A stretch of DNA of 64,000 nucleotides. Origin: CBDBUR01 sp965209065 (GTDB taxonomy: Bacteria > Pseudomonadota > Alphaproteobacteria > JAPOUT01 > G958296285). The stretch lies in NCBI GenBank assembly GCA_965209065.1, contig OZ242373.1, positions 496,001 to 560,000 of the forward strand, written 5' to 3'. Numbering within the stretch: position 1 is the stretch's first letter; every line of letters starts with the position of its first letter. Shown piece after piece: positions 16,915 to 25,293 of the stretch. Under the pieces are notes generated by a model. It ran no database searches. It saw nothing but the letters and a program-made list of their open reading frames with translations, and was not told the DNA's origin. Both the position numbers and the translations under genes were made by a program.

Positions 16915-18049
16915 AACGTTTAGTTCTATATTAGGTTATGCTTTACCATTTTTGTTTATATTTACATTGGTGGTGTTTATCCACGAGCTAGGACATTTTT
17001 TGGTCGCGCGCTGGAATGGTGTTTTCGTGGAAACTTTTTCTATCGGTATGGGCAAGGAGCTGTTTCACCGAAACGATTCCTACGGCACGAGATGGCGTGT
17101 AGCGCTTTTTCCGATTGGAGGGTATTGCAAAATGCGCGGCGAGCAAGACGGCTTGATAGAAGAACAGCTCACCAAAAATGCAAGCAGTCAAGATGCAAGC
17201 AGTCAAGAGTATAAAAGCTCCTGCTATGACAACAAAAGTGTGTATGAGCGTATGGCGATTGCATCGGCAGGTCCAGTCGCTAATTTTGTTTTGGCCATTG
17301 CTATTTTCTGGGGTATCTTTTTTATTTTTGGCGTTCGGCAGGTTAGCAGCGAAGTGAGCGAAGTTTTTAAGGGCAGTGTCGCTGAGGCGGCAGGCTTCCA
17401 AAAAGGCGATTTGATTTTATCAATCAATGATGAATCGGTTTCCGCACCGGGTGATGTGTCGCGTTTGGTTTCCCTATCGGTGGGGGAGCGTCTCGCGATA
17501 AGGATAGAGCGCGAAGGGAAGCAAGGGGTTTTGTTCGCGGTTCCGCGCTTGGGCGAGGTCAGCAATAGAATGGGCGGCACTTACACCACAGGCGCGATAG
17601 GCATCGGTTTAATTGAAAAAGAAATTGGCAGACAGCATGTCGGTTTGTTTTCCTCTTTCGGGCATTCGGTTGGACATTTTGGCAAGGTTATCGGGGTAAC
17701 CTTTACCTATCTCGGTCAGCTGATTATCGGCAAGCAAGACGCGTCTAATCTGTCGGGGCCGGTGCGGATTATTCAAATAGCGTCAAAGAGCGCGGGAGAA
17801 GGGTTTATTTCTTTGCTTGCCTTGGCGGCGGTGCTGTCGATTTCTTTAGGGATTATGAATCTACTTCCCATTCCGGTTTTAGATGGCGGGCATATTTTGT
17901 TTTACATCATTGAGGCAATAAAAGGCTCGCCGGTGAGTGAGCGCGCGCAGCAGCATGCTATGCGTGTTGGCTTAGTGCTTATTTTCGCCTTAATGTTATT
18001 TGTGACGCTCAATGATTTTATTCAATTGGGTTTATTAGGTCTGGATTAG
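16907..18049 (+). CDS. rseP: Site-2 intramembrane zinc protease RseP
   Basis: RseP (380 residues) is an inner-membrane metalloprotease that cleaves anti-sigma factors and remnant signal peptides. HELGH is at residues 26-30 in the first membrane segment. A PDZ domain lies near residues 150-240 (GFQKGDLILSINDE), and the third zinc ligand is in MNLLPIPVLDGGH. Between the first segment and the PDZ domain is a hydrophilic loop with two 15-bp tandem copies (17180-17209) encoding repeated ASSQD-type residues. The family usually has a single PDZ in Alphaproteobacteria, as here. The order dxr-rseP-bamA is standard. Confidence 0.95.
   Translation: MIETFSSILGYALPFLFIFTLVVFIHELGHFLVARWNGVFVETFSIGMGKELFHRNDSYGTRWRVALFPIGGYCKMRGEQDGLIEEQLTKNASSQDASSQEYKSSCYDNKSVYERMAIASAGPVANFVLAIAIFWGIFFIFGVRQVSSEVSEVFKGSVAEAAGFQKGDLILSINDESVSAPGDVSRLVSLSVGERLAIRIEREGKQGVLFAVPRLGEVSNRMGGTYTTGAIGIGLIEKEIGRQHVGLFSSFGHSVGHFGKVIGVTFTYLGQLIIGKQDASNLSGPVRIIQIASKSAGEGFISLLALAAVLSISLGIMNLLPIPVLDGGHILFYIIEAIKGSPVSERAQQHAMRVGLVLIFALMLFVTLNDFIQLGLLGLD
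17180..17209 (+). repeat. Two 15-bp tandem copies inside rseP
   Basis: GCAAGCAGTCAAGAT (17180-17194) is followed by GCAAGCAGTCAAGAG (17195-17209). The duplication is in frame and lengthens a polar periplasmic or cytoplasmic loop between the HELGH segment and the PDZ domain. Confidence 0.85.
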
Positions 18050-18056
18050 TTCATAG

Positions 18057-20351
18057 ATGTTTATCGCCCGCGCTTGTTGCAAAGCACTTTATGCGCTGTT
18101 TATTTTTGGCTTCATTTTAGCTTTGTCGGGTGAGGCATTCGCGCAGACGATTAACGCCATCGAGGTGCGTGGCAATCGCCGTATTGACGGCGCGACCATT
18201 CAAGCTTACTTGCCTCTGCGCATTGGCGATGAATATAACGAAGCCACCGCTGACAAGGCACTCAAAACTTTGTTTAGCACGGGTCTATTTTCCGACATCA
18301 AAATAAGACGCAACGGCAGAAAGCTCATTGTGGAGGTGGTGGAGAATCCTATTATCAGCCAAGTGGCTTTCGAGGGAAACGATGTGCTTGATGAAGATGT
18401 GCTCAAGCCTTTGATTAACGTTGTGCCGCGCGCGGTTTATAGTCGTGCGCAAGTGCTTGCGGCGGCGCAGGTTATTATTCAGCAATATCGCCGTCAGGGT
18501 TATTATCGCGTGCGGGTGGAGCCAAAAGTCATAGAGCTTCCTTCGCACCGCGTGAATGTCGTGTTTGAGGTTACCGAAGGGGAAAAGAGTTATATTGAAG
18601 CAGTTTATTTTATCGGCAATAAAGTGTTTAGCGATTATGAGTTGAAGTCCTCTATCGCGAGTGGCGAATATGCTTTTTGGAAATTTCTATCTGTAACCGA
18701 CACTTACGACCCCGATAGACTTGAATTTGATAAGCAGCTCTTACGCAGTTTTTATACAAAACGTGGGTTCGCTGACTTCGCAGTTCAAGCCGTTTTAGCT
18801 GAGCGCAATATCACCGATAATGGTTTTTACATCACTTTTATTATTGATGAAGGCAAGCGCTATCGTTTTGGTAAAAATCGCTTTAGGATAAAAATCCCAG
18901 AGCTAGACAAGGATATTTTTGAAACCTTAATGCAATATGATACAGGTGATATTTTCAATGGGTATAGGATAGGTCTTAGCCGTGATGCGATTACTGAAGA
19001 AATGCAAAATTTAGGCTATGTTTTTCTTAACGTTACCCCTGATTTAGAAAAAAATAGCGACACACAAATCGCGAATGTGATATGGCATATTACCGAAACG
19101 CCTCGCAGTTATCTTGAACGCATAGAGATTAAAGGCAATAGCCACACGCAAGATGAAGTGGTGCGCCGTGAATTTAGATTGAAGGAGGGCGACCCGTTCA
19201 ACCTCGCTTTGATGGCGCAAAGCGAGCGCGCCATTAGAAACTTAGGCTTCTTTAATAATGTCGCGATAGATACCAGACAAGGCTCAACACCCGATAAGGT
19301 TATTTTAGACGCGCGAGTAGCGGAGCGACCGACAGGTGAAATTTCTTTAGGCGCCGGGTTTTCTACGATTGATGGTTTTATCGCTGACTTTTCAATTCGC
19401 GAAACGAATTTTCAAGGCAAGGGACAAACGCTAGGGGTTGCCTTTTCTTATGCCGAGCGGCGGCAAAATGTGAATTTAAGTTTTGTTGAGCCTTATTTTT
19501 TCGGTTATCGTTTAAGGTTTGGCATCGGCGGCTTTTACCAAATAAACGATTTGCGCGACACGCAAGGATATAACCTAGACCGCACCGGCGCTTCTTTGTC
19601 CTTACGTTTTCCCTTGCGTGAAGATGCCTATTTCACTTTGTCTTACGAATTGCAAAATGATCGTATCTATAACTCCGATGGCAATTTTGAGGAAGGTGAT
19701 ACGCTAGAATCTATTTTTGGCTATAGGCTCTCTTACGACCGCCGCGATGATATTCGCACGCCTTCGTCGGGTTGGTATGCGAGCTTCGGGCAAGATTTCG
19801 CCGGCGCGGGCGGGCAAGCAAGCTATGTGCGCACCATAGGAGATATTCGTTTTTACAGAACGCTCGCTGATGTTATTTCGGGCAAGTATATTTTTGCCTC
19901 GCGCTTGCTTGGGGGGCATTTGTATCCGCTTGGGGACTATGAGCCACGCACGCTCAACAATTTCTTCTTAGGCGCAGGCAATGTCAGGGGGTTTGACCGC
20001 TCGGGCGTGGGACCAAGAAGGGCAAGCGGCACAAGCGTCGGGGGCAGGCTCTACGGTATCCTTTCCAATGAGTTAAGAATTTCTAGCCAATATCTAAAGC
20101 AGGTGGGCTTGACGCCAGTGCTTTTTTTAGATACAGCTATAGTAGGTGATAGTGGCTCCGATACGAGACGTTATTATGCGGTGAGAAATGACCCGATAAG
20201 AGACAATTTTGCCCTGCGGATAAGCGCAGGATTTAGTCTTTTATGGGAATCGCCCTTGGGGCCCTTGCGTTTCGACTTCGCTGACGTGTTGCTAAAAGAA
20301 TCCTATGACGATGAACAAAACTTCCATTTCCAAATTGGAGTATCATTTTAA
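18057..20351 (+). CDS. bamA: Outer membrane protein assembly factor BamA
   Basis: BamA (764 residues) inserts beta-barrel proteins into the outer membrane. A signal peptide ends near residue 30 (LALSGEAFA). Five POTRA domains follow to about residue 425, for example INAIEVRGNRRIDGATIQAY. The C-terminal barrel contains the lock motif VRGFDRSGVGPR and ends with an aromatic residue (FHFQIGVSF), the usual assembly signal. It lies seven bases after rseP with no strong ribosome binding site. The order bamA-skp-lpxD-fabZ-lpxA links outer-membrane protein and lipid A synthesis. Confidence 0.97.
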   Translation: MFIARACCKALYALFIFGFILALSGEAFAQTINAIEVRGNRRIDGATIQAYLPLRIGDEYNEATADKALKTLFSTGLFSDIKIRRNGRKLIVEVVENPIISQVAFEGNDVLDEDVLKPLINVVPRAVYSRAQVLAAAQVIIQQYRRQGYYRVRVEPKVIELPSHRVNVVFEVTEGEKSYIEAVYFIGNKVFSDYELKSSIASGEYAFWKFLSVTDTYDPDRLEFDKQLLRSFYTKRGFADFAVQAVLAERNITDNGFYITFIIDEGKRYRFGKNRFRIKIPELDKDIFETLMQYDTGDIFNGYRIGLSRDAITEEMQNLGYVFLNVTPDLEKNSDTQIANVIWHITETPRSYLERIEIKGNSHTQDEVVRREFRLKEGDPFNLALMAQSERAIRNLGFFNNVAIDTRQGSTPDKVILDARVAERPTGEISLGAGFSTIDGFIADFSIRETNFQGKGQTLGVAFSYAERRQNVNLSFVEPYFFGYRLRFGIGGFYQINDLRDTQGYNLDRTGASLSLRFPLREDAYFTLSYELQNDRIYNSDGNFEEGDTLESIFGYRLSYDRRDDIRTPSSGWYASFGQDFAGAGGQASYVRTIGDIRFYRTLADVISGKYIFASRLLGGHLYPLGDYEPRTLNNFFLGAGNVRGFDRSGVGPRRASGTSVGGRLYGILSNELRISSQYLKQVGLTPVLFLDTAIVGDSGSDTRRYYAVRNDPIRDNFALRISAGFSLLWESPLGPLRFDFADVLLKESYDDEQNFHFQIGVSF

Positions 20352-20375
20352 CCATATAAAGAAAGGACAAAGATT

Positions 20376-20924
20376 ATGAAAATGATAAAAATAGTTTCAA
20401 CACTAGTGGTGGCTGTGCTGCTGACAGCTTGCGACCCTATAGGCGTAGGCGGCGGCGCGAAAATTTCTTATGTTGATGAGCAGAAGGTCATTCGCGATTC
20501 TAGAGTCGGAAAAGATTTTAATCGGCAAGTCAAAAGCTATAGAGAGAAAGCCGAAAAAAGTCTCACGCGCGAAAGAAAACGCTTAGAGCGCGAACAAAGA
20601 AACCTAGAAAAACAAAGAGCAACCCTATCTGCCTCTGCCTTTCAGGAGAAGCAAGTTAGCTTTGGTCAAAAGGTAGAGCGCTTTCAGCAGAAGGCTCAAG
20701 AGGAGCAAAGAAAACTGCAAGCCGGCGCGCAAGATTCACTTTCTGAAATCACCGGCGTGCTTGAGGGTATCTACACCGAAGTCAAAGATGACGGGAATAT
20801 CGATATTTTATTTAGAGGCACAGCTGTTTTAGACGGAGATTCTAGTCTTGATGTAACCGATAAGGTTGTCAAAATACTAGATGATAGGCTCTCAAGTATA
20901 AAGTTAGAGGTGCCGAAAGAATAG
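20376..20924 (+). CDS. skp: OmpH/Skp-family chaperone with a lipobox
   Basis: This is a Skp/OmpH-type periplasmic chaperone (182 residues) that holds unfolded outer-membrane proteins. The mature N-terminus KISYVDEQKVIRDSRVGKDF and a long charged coiled coil (about residues 50-120) are typical. Unlike the usual soluble Skp, the signal sequence ends in a lipobox, VLLTAC, so Cys19 would be lipidated and the chaperone anchored in the membrane. A Shine-Dalgarno-like AAAGGA precedes the ATG. Its stop codon is in the same frame as lpxD, whose likely start follows within ten bases. Confidence 0.85.
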   Translation: MKMIKIVSTLVVAVLLTACDPIGVGGGAKISYVDEQKVIRDSRVGKDFNRQVKSYREKAEKSLTRERKRLEREQRNLEKQRATLSASAFQEKQVSFGQKVERFQQKAQEEQRKLQAGAQDSLSEITGVLEGIYTEVKDDGNIDILFRGTAVLDGDSSLDVTDKVVKILDDRLSSIKLEVPKE

Positions 20925-20936
20925 GGGGACGCTATT
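20923..20936 (+). promoter_or_regulatory. Shine-Dalgarno sequence and ATT start of lpxD
   Basis: AGGGGGA (20923-20929) lies four bases before an in-frame ATT at 20934. No ATG, GTG or TTG occurs between the skp stop and 20976. Translation from ATT restores the N-terminal residues GFFEKEAPISLGALA that fit the FF...P..L..LA opening of alphaproteobacterial LpxD. This is an inference from family knowledge and the position of the site. Confidence 0.5.
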
Positions 20937-21995
20937 TCTGGGTATGGTTTTTTTGAAAAAGAGGCACCCATCAGTTTGGGGGCGCTCGCGCAGAAAACGG
21001 ATAGCGCGTTGGTTAAACCCGAAGATGCCGATATAGAAATTATGGGGGTCGCGCCTCTTGACGAGGCGGGTGAAGACGATATTAGTTATCTTACAAGTCG
21101 GCGGTTTGTCGGTGCGCTACGCAAAAGCCACGCGCGCGCTTGTTTCATGTCCGAAGAGCTCGCCGCCGAAGCGCCATCTCATATTGTGGTGTTGAAAACC
21201 TTTCAGCCGCACTTGGCTTACGCCAAAGCCTTGAGTTTATTTTATCCGCAAGCCTCCATTCACAAAAGCGGGCTAGGGCAAACGGGTATCGATGAAAGCG
21301 CACGGATAGATTCTAAAGCGAAGCTCGAAGCCGGCGTTGTGGTAGAGGCTGGCGCGATTGTCGCATCGGGCGCGCAGATTGGCGCGGGCACGATTATCAG
21401 TGCCTATAGCATCATCGGAGAAAATTGCGCGATTGGTAGAAATTGTTTTGTTGGCGCGCATTCTTCTATCACGCATTCCTTGATTGGCGATAGGGTTGTT
21501 ATTCATACCGGCGTGCGTTTGGGGCAGGCGGGGTTCGGCTATGTGCCGCAAATGAACGGCGCGGTGCATGTGCCACAAATCGGTAGAGTGATTATCCAAA
21601 ATGATGTTGAGATTGGTGCCAACACGACAATTGACAGAGGCAGCACACGCGACACCACTATCGGCGAAGGCACAAAAATAGATAACCTTGTTCAAATAGG
21701 ACATAACGTTCGTATTGGCAGGCATTGTTTTATCATCGCGCAAGTTGGGATAGCGGGTTCGGCGCGCATAGATGATTATGCTATTTTGCTCGGTCAGGTT
21801 GGCATCGCGGACAACGCTCACATTGGCGCGGGCGCGCGTTTGGGCGCGAAATCGGGCGTTATGGCAAAAGTGCCGGCGGGCAAAGATTATATGGGCTATC
21901 CTGCTAAAGACTTCAAGCTTTTTCTACAAGAGCAGGCTTTGTTAAAAAAACTTCTAAAACAGCACAAGCAAAAAGGGGGCAAAAATGACAAATGA
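20934..21995 (+). CDS. lpxD: UDP-3-O-acylglucosamine N-acyltransferase
   Basis: LpxD (353 residues from the ATT, 339 from the TTG at 20976) adds the N-linked hydroxyacyl chain in lipid A synthesis. It has an N-terminal uridine-binding domain, then a left-handed beta-helix of hexapeptide repeats (about residues 115-300) and the motifs GQAGFGYVPQ, DNLVQIGHNVRIG and GYPAKDF. I chose ATT because sequence upstream of the TTG still fits the family and a strong AGGGGGA precedes it. TTG at 20976 would drop the conserved FF segment. It overlaps fabZ by 11 bases. Confidence 0.9.
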   Translation: MSGYGFFEKEAPISLGALAQKTDSALVKPEDADIEIMGVAPLDEAGEDDISYLTSRRFVGALRKSHARACFMSEELAAEAPSHIVVLKTFQPHLAYAKALSLFYPQASIHKSGLGQTGIDESARIDSKAKLEAGVVVEAGAIVASGAQIGAGTIISAYSIIGENCAIGRNCFVGAHSSITHSLIGDRVVIHTGVRLGQAGFGYVPQMNGAVHVPQIGRVIIQNDVEIGANTTIDRGSTRDTTIGEGTKIDNLVQIGHNVRIGRHCFIIAQVGIAGSARIDDYAILLGQVGIADNAHIGAGARLGAKSGVMAKVPAGKDYMGYPAKDFKLFLQEQALLKKLLKQHKQKGGKNDK

Positions 21996-22461
21996 TACAT
22001 TCAAGGGTGTCTTGGGGGTTGATGATATTATCAAGCTGATGCCTTATCGTTATCCAATGTTGATGTTAGACAGGGTGGTAGAGCTCAAGAAGGATAGTTT
22101 CGCGCGGGCGTATAAGAACGTTTCTATTGGCGAGATATTTTTTCAAGGCCACTTTCCCAACCACGCGATTATGCCGGGCGTTTTGATTATAGAGGCGGTC
22201 GCGCAAACTTCGGTGGTGCTTTGGTCTTATTTTCATCAAGACGAGAAGGAGGGCAAGGTCGTTTATTTTTCCTCTCTGGAGAAGGCGAAGTTTAGAAAAC
22301 CTGTCGTGCCGGGCGATGTATTAGAGATAACGGTTGATTTTCAGCGCCGTGTTAAAAACATTTGGAAATTTAAGGGGCAGGCTTTTGTTGAGGGTCAGCT
22401 GGTGGCTGAGTTGGTTTTCTCTGCGGCTTTGATGGATATTAGCGGAGAAGACAAGAAGTGA
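21985..22461 (+). CDS. fabZ: 3-hydroxyacyl-ACP dehydratase
   Basis: FabZ (158 residues) dehydrates 3-hydroxyacyl-ACP in fatty acid elongation and competes with LpxA and LpxD for hydroxyacyl-ACP. The hotdog-fold signature GHFPNHAIMPGVLIIEAVAQ holds the catalytic His, and LMPYRYPMLMLDRV precedes it. A GGGGGC run lies just upstream of the ATG inside the end of lpxD. Its last codon overlaps the lpxA GTG start by four bases. The lpxD-fabZ-lpxA-lpxI-lpxB order is standard in Alphaproteobacteria. Confidence 0.96.
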   Translation: MTNDTFKGVLGVDDIIKLMPYRYPMLMLDRVVELKKDSFARAYKNVSIGEIFFQGHFPNHAIMPGVLIIEAVAQTSVVLWSYFHQDEKEGKVVYFSSLEKAKFRKPVVPGDVLEITVDFQRRVKNIWKFKGQAFVEGQLVAELVFSAALMDISGEDKK

Positions 22462-23255
22462 AGATTCACCAAACAGCGGTTGTTTCGTCAAAGGCTGAGC
22501 TTGGCGCTGATGTTGAGGTGGGTCCCTATTGTGTGATAGACGCGGGCGTTCATATTGGTGCTGGCACGAGGCTTCACGCCCATGCGGTGATAACCGGCGA
22601 TACCCATTTAGGCGAGCGCTGTGAGATTTTTCCCTTTACTTCTATCGGTGCCGTGCCGCAAGACCTGAAATATGCAGGCGAAGAAAGCAGCACGCACATT
22701 GGCGATAGGACGGTTATTCGTGAAAATGTTACGATTCATAAAGGCACATCGGGTGGCTGTATGGAAACGAGAATTGGCAAAGATTGTTTTATTATGGCGT
22801 GCGCGCATGTTGCGCACGATTGTATTTTGGGTGACAATGTTATTCTCGCCAATGCGGTTTTGCTTGCCGGACATTGCGAGCTAGGCGATTATGTTTTTAT
22901 GGGAGGCAATTCGGTTTGCCAGCAATATCTTAAAATAGGGACGCATGCTTTTATCACGGGGAGTTCGGGGCTTGCTAGTCATATTCCGCCCTATGTTAGC
23001 GTGTTCGGCATTCCTGCGGTTTGGACGGGGATAAACATCATTGGGTTAAGGCGGCGCGGCTTTGACAATAAGCAAATTAACGCTTTGCGTAAATTTTACA
23101 ACACTTTTTTCAAAATGCAGGGCACGGCTCAAGAGCGGGTAGAAAAGTTAGAGAAAGAATTTTCAAATGAGACCAGCAGCATAACCGATGAAGCGCTTGG
23201 TTTTATCAAAAGTTCTTTTGATGGTCGTCACGCTATTTTACAATCGAGGCGTTGA
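22458..23255 (+). CDS. lpxA: UDP-N-acetylglucosamine O-acyltransferase
   Basis: LpxA (265 residues) catalyses the first lipid A step, moving a 3-hydroxyacyl group from ACP to UDP-GlcNAc. It starts at GTG, overlapping the fabZ stop (GTGA), and reads MKIHQTAVVSSKAELGADVE. The hexapeptide helix, GAVPQDLKY, the catalytic His region MACAHVAHDC and the C-terminal helical part (FGIPAVWTGINIIGLRRRGF) are complete. Other start codons would fall outside the first hexapeptide. Confidence 0.96.
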   Translation: MKIHQTAVVSSKAELGADVEVGPYCVIDAGVHIGAGTRLHAHAVITGDTHLGERCEIFPFTSIGAVPQDLKYAGEESSTHIGDRTVIRENVTIHKGTSGGCMETRIGKDCFIMACAHVAHDCILGDNVILANAVLLAGHCELGDYVFMGGNSVCQQYLKIGTHAFITGSSGLASHIPPYVSVFGIPAVWTGINIIGLRRRGFDNKQINALRKFYNTFFKMQGTAQERVEKLEKEFSNETSSITDEALGFIKSSFDGRHAILQSRR

Positions 23256-23272
23256 GAGAGGGTTCGTTCGTT

Positions 23273-24136
23273 ATGGCAAAGCTTGCAATCATAGCAGGAA
23301 GTGGTTCTTTACCCCACCGCGTAGCGCAGGAGGCATTAAAGAAGCACGATATTTTCGTCATTGCCTATGAGGGCTTGGCAGACAAAGCCATGCGCGAATT
23401 CAATCATGCGGAATTTTCTTTATTGCAGATTAATACGATTATTAAGAAGCTCAAGGAGGAGGGGTGCAAGCAGCTTGTTTTGATTGGCGGCGTGGCTCGC
23501 CCCAGCACGAACCCCGGCGGGTCTTTAATCGCCGACATTCCGTCAAAACTTTTAGAGATGATACAGAAAGATATGGAATGGCAGAAGCAAAACAGTGACG
23601 ATATGATTCTATCGAATTTTGTTCGCTATCTAGAAGAGGTGGAAGGCTTTACGATTAAAGGGGCGGAGGAAATATGCCCCAGCCTAACAATGAAGGCGGG
23701 TTTTTTGTCGGGTCGCGCCGACAAGAACCGTCAAGACGGGCAACATCAAATAGATATGGATTTGGGAATTAAAGTCGTTAATGCGATGGGCGAGTTGAAT
23801 GTGGGGCAGTCGGCGGTCGTGACGAATGGCGTGGTGGTCGCGGTTGAGGCGGTGGAAGGCACGGATAATATGTTAGATAGGGTTTTGTCTTTGCCTCAGG
23901 CTTTTAGAGGGGCGGAAGATGAGCGCAGGGGGGTTTTGGTTAAGATACCCCGTCCCCATCAAGATTTAAGGATAGACATGCCGACCATAGGCTTAAAAAC
24001 TTTAAGCAAAGTGGCGCAAGCCAATTTAGCGGGCATCGTGGTAAAGGAGAACAACATTTTAATCGACGATAAGGACGCGCTAAAAGCGCAAGCGAAAAAA
24101 GATGGCGTTTTCATTCAAGCTGTGTCGATAAAATGA
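23273..24136 (+). CDS. lpxI: UDP-2,3-diacylglucosamine pyrophosphatase LpxI
   Basis: LpxI (287 residues, formerly DUF1009) hydrolyses UDP-2,3-diacylglucosamine to lipid X and replaces LpxH in Alphaproteobacteria. Motifs include LAIIAGSGSLPHRVA at the start, VLIGGVARPS, AVEAVEGTDNMLDRV and LVKIPRPHQDLRIDMPTIG. The ATG at 23273 is preferred to a TTG at 23252 because it begins at the first conserved strand and follows a GAGAGGG at a suitable distance. It overlaps lpxB by four bases, and its product is the substrate of LpxB. Confidence 0.95.
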   Translation: MAKLAIIAGSGSLPHRVAQEALKKHDIFVIAYEGLADKAMREFNHAEFSLLQINTIIKKLKEEGCKQLVLIGGVARPSTNPGGSLIADIPSKLLEMIQKDMEWQKQNSDDMILSNFVRYLEEVEGFTIKGAEEICPSLTMKAGFLSGRADKNRQDGQHQIDMDLGIKVVNAMGELNVGQSAVVTNGVVVAVEAVEGTDNMLDRVLSLPQAFRGAEDERRGVLVKIPRPHQDLRIDMPTIGLKTLSKVAQANLAGIVVKENNILIDDKDALKAQAKKDGVFIQAVSIK

Positions 24137-25278
24137 GGCGCGGGCACATCGCGCCTAAGCGCCTTGCGCTGGTGGCGGCTGAGGCATCGGGGGATTTGCT
24201 TGGCGGCAGGCTAATGGCGGCGCTCAAGAAGCAGGGGTTTGAAGGGAAATTCTTTGGTGTCGGCGGCAAAGAGATGATTGATGAGGGGCTTGAAAGTGTT
24301 ATGCCGCTTTCGCTGATATCGCAAGTGGCGGTGATTGGCGTTATATTGCATGGGTTTGCTTTATTGTGGCGTATTCGCAAGATAGCCAATAGCATTATCG
24401 CCGGCAAGCCTGACGCTTTAATTATTATTGATAGTTATGATTTGACTCATCGCATTGCGCGCTCGGTGTTTCGGCGCGCGCCTGATATTAAAATCATCAA
24501 CTACGTGCCGCCTAAGGCTTGGGTGTGGCGCAAGGGTCGTGCGAAGAAAATGAAAAAATATATCACGCACTGCTTGGTGCTTTTTCCTTTTGAGGAGGAT
24601 TTTTTTCGTTCTTATGGGATTCCGACAAGTTATGTTGGTCATCCTGCTTTAGAACATCAGGCGGACGAGGCGGAGTCAAAAGCATTTCGCACGCGTTTTG
24701 ATGAGAATAAAAAGTTTGTTTTAATAGGGCTTGGCTCTAGGCGAAAGGAATTGAAGTATTTGGCGGCACCTGTTGCGGAGGCGATGGAGGTGATAAAAGC
24801 AAAAGAGCCGAACGTAGAATTTTTTTTACCACTTGCTGAAACGATTGCTGAAGAAACAATAGAAAAGGTTAAGACGTGGCGCGTGCAGCCTATTTTGGTT
24901 CGCGAGCAAATGGAGAAGCAGGCTTTATTTCGCGCGGCTGATGTTGCGCTTGTGGCATCAGGCACAATTACGCTAGAGCTGGGGTTATCGGGCACCGCTT
25001 CGGTTTGTATTTACCGCTTAAATTATTTAGAAGAAAAAATTGGTTTTCTGATTGTTAGCTTCAAGTTTGCGAGTTTGGTTAATTTAATTTTAGATAAAAT
25101 GGTTTTTCCCGAATTTCTAAGAAGAGAAACGGTCAAGCCGCAACCGATTGCCGAAGCAACAATAAAGTTATTGAGAGAAGATAACACGCGCACGCTTGCC
25201 GAATTTCACCAAAAGCTACAGACGCAAGAACCACCGAGTGTGATGGCGGCGCGTAAAGTTTTAGAGATTAGCGCTTAA
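24133..25278 (+). CDS. lpxB: Lipid-A-disaccharide synthase
   Basis: LpxB (381 residues) is a GT-B glycosyltransferase that joins lipid X with UDP-diacylglucosamine. Motifs are VAAEASGDLLGGRLM, FFGVGGKEM, NYVPPKAWVWRKGRAKKM, and ASGTITLELGLSGT near the C-terminal half. It overlaps lpxI by four bases and is the last gene of the long run that begins at rpsB. It converges on gltA with three bases between the stops, and both stops lie in or next to a short direct repeat. Confidence 0.95.
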   Translation: MRRGHIAPKRLALVAAEASGDLLGGRLMAALKKQGFEGKFFGVGGKEMIDEGLESVMPLSLISQVAVIGVILHGFALLWRIRKIANSIIAGKPDALIIIDSYDLTHRIARSVFRRAPDIKIINYVPPKAWVWRKGRAKKMKKYITHCLVLFPFEEDFFRSYGIPTSYVGHPALEHQADEAESKAFRTRFDENKKFVLIGLGSRRKELKYLAAPVAEAMEVIKAKEPNVEFFLPLAETIAEETIEKVKTWRVQPILVREQMEKQALFRAADVALVASGTITLELGLSGTASVCIYRLNYLEEKIGFLIVSFKFASLVNLILDKMVFPEFLRRETVKPQPIAEATIKLLREDNTRTLAEFHQKLQTQEPPSVMAARKVLEISA

Positions 25279-25293
25279 CGATTAGCGCTGGTT
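25266..25293. repeat. Direct repeat at the convergent lpxB and gltA stops
   Basis: GATTAGCGCT occurs at 25266-25275 and again at 25280-25289, a period of 14 bases. The first copy precedes the lpxB stop (25276-25278) and the second holds the gltA stop on the minus strand (25282-25284). It resembles the other short duplications at gene ends in this window. No terminator hairpin with a T run is present. Confidence 0.7.

Noticed and set aside
21273..21821. 182-codon minus-strand open frame opposite lpxD
   Set aside because: It mirrors the hexapeptide coding repeats of lpxD and has no independent support.
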